Assembly: GCA_966186435.1 (NCBI GenBank)
Contig: CBIFWW010000149.1
Coordinates: 1 to 7,881 of the forward strand
Direction: 5' to 3'
Source of the DNA: CBIFWW01 sp966186435
Lineage (GTDB): Bacteria > Pseudomonadota > Gammaproteobacteria > Enterobacterales > Enterobacteriaceae
Length of the DNA: 7,881 bases
Shown here: positions 1 to 5,000 of the stretch, in pieces
How the letters are laid out: every line of letters begins with the position of its first letter
Numbering within the stretch: the first letter of the stretch is position 1
Notes under the pieces: generated by a model
The model's input: the letters and a program-made list of their open reading frames with translations, nothing else
The model's database searches: none
Told to the model about the DNA's origin: nothing
Program-made: the position numbers and the translations under genes

Positions 1-32
1 TCCTGTCCTTTTAAAATTCGCCTGGATATTAT

Positions 33-61
33 CCGGCACGTAAATTTACATCCAATATAAT
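33..61 (+). promoter_or_regulatory. Candidate sigma-70 promoter for the cdiB-cdiA operon
   Basis: A perfect TATAAT hexamer lies at 56-61 in an AT-rich stretch. With a 17-nt spacer the matching -35 position is 33-38 (ccggca), which shares only three of six bases with TTGACA, so the -35 is weak. Transcription would begin near 67-69, giving a very short leader of about 15 nt before the cdiB start. A weak -35 would fit dependence on an activator, but that is inference. Only 81 nt of upstream sequence are visible, so another promoter further upstream cannot be excluded. The hexamer is seen directly; promoter function is inferred from position and consensus. Confidence 0.5.
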
Positions 62-66
62 TTATC

Positions 67-79
67 AGGACAGGGAAGG
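67..79 (+). promoter_or_regulatory. Ribosome binding site region of cdiB, two possible starts
   Basis: The purine-rich run aggacagggaagg ends just before two consecutive ATG codons at 82 and 85. AGGG at 72-75 sits 6 nt from the first ATG. AAGG at 76-79 sits only 2 nt from the first ATG but 5 nt from the second. Either ATG is possible and the choice changes the protein by one residue. The longer form is used here. Confidence 0.55.
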
Positions 80-81
80 TC

Positions 82-1779
82 ATGATGTTGCCATGCATTT
101 TACGGCAGGGCGGGGTGCTCCCCGTTCTGGCGGTAGCGTTGTATTTTCAGTCTGAGGCTTACGCCGCCATCCCAGGCAATGAACAATTTTTACATCAGCA
201 GAGCCAGCAGAAAGCGTTAGAGCAGCAGCTAAACCCGCCAGCCCCGGATGTGCGCCTTTCTGAACCAGCCAAATGGGGCGCCCGCGTCAACTTCCCATTG
301 GAAACCCCGTGTTTTGATATCCAACGGGTGACGCTGGATGGGCTGGACAACCTGCCCTACTGGCTACCGTTACGGCGTATCGCCAGCCAGGCTAACGGCC
401 ACTGCCTGGGCGGGCAGGGCATCAATATGCTGATGGGGGCACTGCAAAACCGGCTTATCGACAGCGGCTATATTACCACCCGGGTACTGGCCCCGGCTCA
501 GAATCTGAGCAGCGGCGAACTTAAGCTAATGATGGTGCCCGGCAAGGTGCATGAGGTGAAGCTCACCCCACAGAGCGATCGCTATGTCACTCTTTATAGC
601 GCCTTCCCGCCTCACGCGGGCAACTTGCTGGATTTACGCGGTATTGAACAGGGGCTGGAGAACTTACAGCGGCTGCCGACGGTACAGGCCAGTATGGAAA
701 TTGTCCCCGGCGAAAAGCCTGGTGAAAGCGATATCTTGTTGGACTGGAAGCAAAGCAAAATGTGGCGGCTGGGGGCCTCGCTGGATGATTCTGGCACCAC
801 TGGCACGGGCCGTTACCAGGGTGGGCTGACCTTCACGCTGGATAACCCCTTATCCCTCAGCGATCTGTTTTATGTCTCCGGCAGCCACGATCTGGAAAGC
901 GGCGGTGGAAAGGGCACCAAGAACTTCACTGCCCACTATTCAGTGCCCTTCGGCTACTGGCTAGTGGGGGTAACCGGTAACGAATACCACTATCACCAGA
1001 CTGTCGCCGGGGCCAACCAGGATTATAGCTATAGCGGCAAGAGTAAATCCCTCGACGCCCAGTTAAGCCGGGTGCTACACCGCAATGCCACCCAGAAAAC
1101 TACCCTCACCGGGTATGTCATTGTCCGGGAGCAGCGTAGCTACTTTGAAGACACTGAAATCGAGGTTCAGCGCCGCCGGACTTCCGCCTGGCGCCTGGGG
1201 TTGCAGCATCGTCATTATTTAAATTGGGCCACCCTTGATGCCGGGGTTAGCTACCAGCGGGGTACCCGTTGGTTTGGCGCGATGCCAGCCCCGGAAGAGT
1301 ACCGCGATGCGGGCACCGCCTTGAGCAAAATCCTCCAGTACAATGCCCAAGCCGATGTGCCATTCAGCCTGCTGGGCCAGCGCTTTCATTACAACGTGCA
1401 GTACCTGCGCCAGAGCACCAACACCCCGTTGACACCACAGGACAGCTTCTCCATCGGTAACCGCTGGACGGTACGGGGCTTTGACGGGGAACGCACGCTT
1501 ACCGCTGATGAGGGCTGGTATGTGCGCAATGATATCGGTTGGTATCTGCCACTCCAGGGCCATGAATTCTACCTCGGCGCTGACTATGGCGAGATTAGCG
1601 GGCGCGGCAGCCAGGGCGATGAAAGCATCGGTAAGCATTTGGCGGGCGGCGTCACCGGCCTACGTGGCTACGTGTGGAACACCGGCTATGACCTGTTCGC
1701 CGGTATCCCCCTCTCCAAGCCAGCCGGCTACCACACCAGCGGCGTCACTTTTGGTTTTAACCTGAACTGGAATTATTGA
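82..1779 (+). CDS. cdiB: CdiB-type two-partner secretion outer-membrane transporter (ShlB/FhaC/HecB family)
   Basis: This TpsB protein exports and assembles the large exoprotein encoded just downstream. A signal peptide covers residues 1-28, with probable cleavage after AYA. A Gln-rich stretch follows (about 30-65) at the place of the plug helix and linker. POTRA 1 is about 74-153 and contains C77 and C108, probably the paired cysteines seen in many family members. POTRA 2 is about 154-229. The rest (about 224-565) fits a 16-strand beta barrel. VRGF at 464-467 matches the lid-loop VRGY/F motif that enters the barrel. The C-terminus ends in alternating residues with a terminal aromatic (FNLNWNY), as expected for Bam-dependent insertion. 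At 565 aa the length is normal for the family and no domain appears to be missing. The stop lies 37 nt before the exoprotein start, so the two genes are probably co-transcribed. Family membership is clear. The name cdiB rather than shlB or hecB rests on the very large partner. Confidence 0.93.
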   Translation: MMLPCILRQGGVLPVLAVALYFQSEAYAAIPGNEQFLHQQSQQKALEQQLNPPAPDVRLSEPAKWGARVNFPLETPCFDIQRVTLDGLDNLPYWLPLRRIASQANGHCLGGQGINMLMGALQNRLIDSGYITTRVLAPAQNLSSGELKLMMVPGKVHEVKLTPQSDRYVTLYSAFPPHAGNLLDLRGIEQGLENLQRLPTVQASMEIVPGEKPGESDILLDWKQSKMWRLGASLDDSGTTGTGRYQGGLTFTLDNPLSLSDLFYVSGSHDLESGGGKGTKNFTAHYSVPFGYWLVGVTGNEYHYHQTVAGANQDYSYSGKSKSLDAQLSRVLHRNATQKTTLTGYVIVREQRSYFEDTEIEVQRRRTSAWRLGLQHRHYLNWATLDAGVSYQRGTRWFGAMPAPEEYRDAGTALSKILQYNAQADVPFSLLGQRFHYNVQYLRQSTNTPLTPQDSFSIGNRWTVRGFDGERTLTADEGWYVRNDIGWYLPLQGHEFYLGADYGEISGRGSQGDESIGKHLAGGVTGLRGYVWNTGYDLFAGIPLSKPAGYHTSGVTFGFNLNWNY

Positions 1780-1804
1780 AAAGGCGGGCGCGTTGAGACG
1801 CCGG

Positions 1805-1810
1805 TAAGGA
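1805..1810 (+). promoter_or_regulatory. Ribosome binding site of cdiA
   Basis: TAAGGA lies 6 nt before the ATG at 1817, which is good spacing for a strong Shine-Dalgarno site. It supports this start. The extended signal peptide MNKDLYRIVFNK begins exactly at that codon, so the start is well fixed by two independent signs. The 37-nt gap between the genes (1780-1816) shows no convincing promoter or terminator. Confidence 0.8.
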
Positions 1811-1816
1811 CACCGT

Positions 1817-2020
1817 ATGAACAAGGATCTGTATCGTATCGTTTTTAATAAAGCCCGCGGCATGCTGATGGTGGTGGCGGATATCGCCCGCAGCGGCCGG
1901 GCAGGCCATGGCCCGCGCCGTGGTTTAGGTCACACCCTGGGCCAGTTGATAGGCCGCTTAACGCCCCTGAGCTTCGGCCTGTTACTGGCGCTGGGGGCCG
2001 TTGCTCCTTCACTGGCGGCA
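1817..2020 (+). other. Extended signal peptide region (ESPR) plus Sec signal of CdiA
   Basis: Residues 1-24 match the ESPR found on very large type V exoproteins: MNKDLYRIVFNKARG, then a short hydrophobic run (MLMVVADIA). An Arg/His/Gly-rich n-region follows, then a classical hydrophobic core (about 51-63). Cleavage is predicted after A67 or A68 in PSLAA. In characterised proteins the ESPR slows inner-membrane translocation and limits periplasmic misfolding. The role here is inferred from that. Confidence 0.88.
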
Positions 2021-5000
2021 ATCATTGCCGATGGCAGCGCCCCCAGGAACCAGCAACCGGCGGTTATGGGCACGGCTAACGGGACGCCGCAGGTCAACAT
2101 TCAAACCCCGAGCAAGGGCGGCGTTTCCCGCAACGTTTTCAGCCAGTTCGATGTCGATAAAAAAGGGGTGATCCTTAATAACTCCGCCACCAACACCCAG
2201 AGCCAGTTGGGCGGCATGGTAGCGGCTAACCCCTGGCTGGCGAAGGGCGAAGCCAAAGTGATTCTTAATGAGGTGAATGCCAAAAACCCCAGCCAGCTTA
2301 ATGGCTTTATCGAAGTCGCCGGGAAGCGCGCCCAGGTGGTGATTGCCAACCCGGCGGGGATTACCTGTAGCGGCTGTGGCTTTATCAACGCCAACCGCGG
2401 CACCCTCACTACCGGCAAGCCGGAGCTGAATAATGGGGTGATCACCGGTTATGACGTCCAGCGTGGCGAGATTGTGGTGCAAGGTAACGGGCTGGATTCC
2501 CGGGGCACAGACCATACCGATCTGATTGCCCGCTCGGTCAACATCAACGCCGGTCTGTGGGCCAAAGATTTAAACGTTATCACCGGGGCCAACCGGGTGG
2601 ATAACGGGAATCAAATCGTGAGTGCCAGAGCCGCCGACGAGGCCAGCCGCCCGAATCTGGCGCTGGATGTCTCCCAAATCGGCGGGATGTACGCCAATAA
2701 AATCCGCATGATCGGCACTGAAAAGGGCGTTGGCGTGCACAATGCCGGGGCTATCGGGGCTGCTGCCGGGGATGTGGTGGTCAATGTTGATGGCAGCATT
2801 GGCAATAGTGGCACGATAGATACCAACCGGAATATGTCCCTGGCCGCCAGCGGTGGGTTGGAAAATAGCGGGCGCATTTATGCGGCAGGTGACACGCGGG
2901 TTAAGGTGGAAGGTGCCACCCGTAATACGAGCCTTATTGGTGCCGGCGGTAATACCGCTATCCATACTGCCAGCGTGAACAGCAGCGGCATTGTTACAGC
3001 CGGTTTAGGCCAGGATGGCCGGATTAAAAACAGCGGCAATCTGGTGATTAACAGCCAGGGGGCGTTAAACGCCAGCGGCCAGAATATGGCTGGCGGTGAC
3101 ATGGATTTATCCGGCAGCAAGGTGGATCTCAGCCATAGCCAGACCGCCGCAGGGGCTATCACCGTGATGGCGACCCGTGGTGATATTTCCACCCAGGGGG
3201 CCAGAATACAGGCGGCCCGCACACTATCAGCCAGCACGCTGGGCAGGATACAAAATGACAACGGCCAGTTAAGCGCCGATAAGCTTATCTTCAAGGCGAA
3301 TACGCTTTCTAACCGCACAGGGACTATTCAACATATTGGCAGCACGGCCTTAACCCTGGATCACGCAGGGGGAATAGATAACCAGCAGGGGACGATCGCC
3401 GCCAATGCCCGGGATCTGCGGATCAATGCTGCCACTGTGGATAACCAGGGCGGTAACATTTCCTCCAGCGGCAACCTTCAGGTTCAGGCTCAGGCTCAAA
3501 CCCTTAATAACCAACGTGGCAAATTACTCACCGGGCAGAACACGAACCTGTCTGTGGAAAGCGCGGGCAACTTCGATAATCGCCAGGGCCAGTTAATCGG
3601 CGGGCTGGTGGGGATTCGTGCCGGGGATGTAGCGAATCAGCAAGGGACTATTGCTGCCACCGGGGGGCTAACCCTGAACAGCGCCGGGCTGAATAACGAT
3701 GGTGGGCTGATTCAATCCGGCGGAAATATGGCTGTGGATACCCACGGCAACCCCCTCAGCAACCAGAGCAGTGGCACCACGAAGGGCATTCTTAGCCAGG
3801 GGGTATTGCAACTCCGTAGCGGAGCATTGAACAACGCCCACGGTGTGGTGATGGCGGGTAAAAACCTCAACCTGAACAGTGACGATATTGCCAATCACTC
3901 TGGCGTGATAGCCACCGGCGGGAGCTTGAATATGCTCACCGGCACACTGGATAACCGGGGGGGCCAGGTGCAGGCCTCTCAGGGGTTGATGGTGAATTCT
4001 GGTGGGAAACGTCTCGATAACACCCACGGGATTGTGAGCGCCGGTGGGGATTTAAGCTTAACGACCGGCATGGTGACTAATCAGTTTGGGCGAATTTCAG
4101 CGCAAAATAATCTGGCGCTCAACACCGCAGGCCTCAGTCTGGATAACCAACAGGGCAACATAGCAACAGGCGGCACGGCCACGCTCGCAACCGGTGCGTT
4201 AGATAACCGAAGCGGCCAGATCCAGGCCATTAACGGGTTAACTCTCCGGGCGATTGGCGCAGCGATGGATAACACACTGGGGAGGGTACGAACCAATGGG
4301 CAGGCGGTGCTGGCAGCAGTGAGTATCATTAACCGCCAACAGGGCCGAACCGACACCGGGATTGAGGCTGGTTCTTTGCAACTGGATGCGGCCGATCTGG
4401 ATAACCAGCAGGGCCGTATTGCCACCGCTGAGGGGTTGGTACTTAACCTGCAACGCCAGTTTGCCAACCAAAGTGGCCTGATTTCTGCCGGGCGTAATCT
4501 GGCCGTTAATGGCGCAGACAGCCTAGTCATGAACAACCGCGGTGGGAAGTTGGTTTCCGGCGCTGGCTTTAACCTGGCATCAACCAGCCTGAGTGGGGAT
4601 GGGCAATTGCTGGCCGGGGGTGACATGGCGATTCATCTGCAACAGGGTTTTACCAATACCCGCCAGGTTATCGCCAATGGAAATCTGCTGCTCAACAGCG
4701 CCAGCGTTGATAACCAGGGGCTGATCCAGTCCGGTGGGCGGTTAAATCTTAATGCATGGAGCCTGAATAACCAGCTGACCGGGGAAATGACTGCCGGTGA
4801 AACCCGGCTTGATCTGGGCGATAGCTTAACCAACCGGGGCTTAATCGACGGCGGCCTGACGTACATTCAGGCTGCCAATGTCACCAACCTGGGGACAGGC
4901 CGTCTCTACGGGGACCATATCGCTATTCAGACTGGCAACCTGAATAACCAGGCTGAGAAGGGAACCGCGGCAACCCTTGCTGCTCGTGAACGCCTCAATA

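Noticed and set aside
1219..1638. Minus-strand open frame of 139 codons antisense to cdiB
   Set aside because: It lies opposite the beta-barrel part of cdiB, including the VRGF motif. Nothing supports it as a gene.
1784..1800. Possible hairpin between cdiB and cdiA (GCGT-TGAG-ACGC)
   Set aside because: The stem is only four base pairs and no T-run follows. It is too weak for a terminator, and the short gap argues for co-transcription.
2159..2168. A6G4 run that could resemble a ribosomal slippery site
   Set aside because: The zero-frame codons are AAA AAA GGG preceded by T, which does not fit the X XXY YYZ arrangement. No downstream pseudoknot is evident and the frame continues normally.
4081..4626. 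Long open frame on the minus strand (181 codons) inside cdiA
   Set aside because: It lies fully antisense to the repeat region. Its translation is low-complexity and rich in Pro, Ser, Leu and Arg, as expected from the reverse of Gly/Asn-rich GC-biased codons. It has no recognisable domain.
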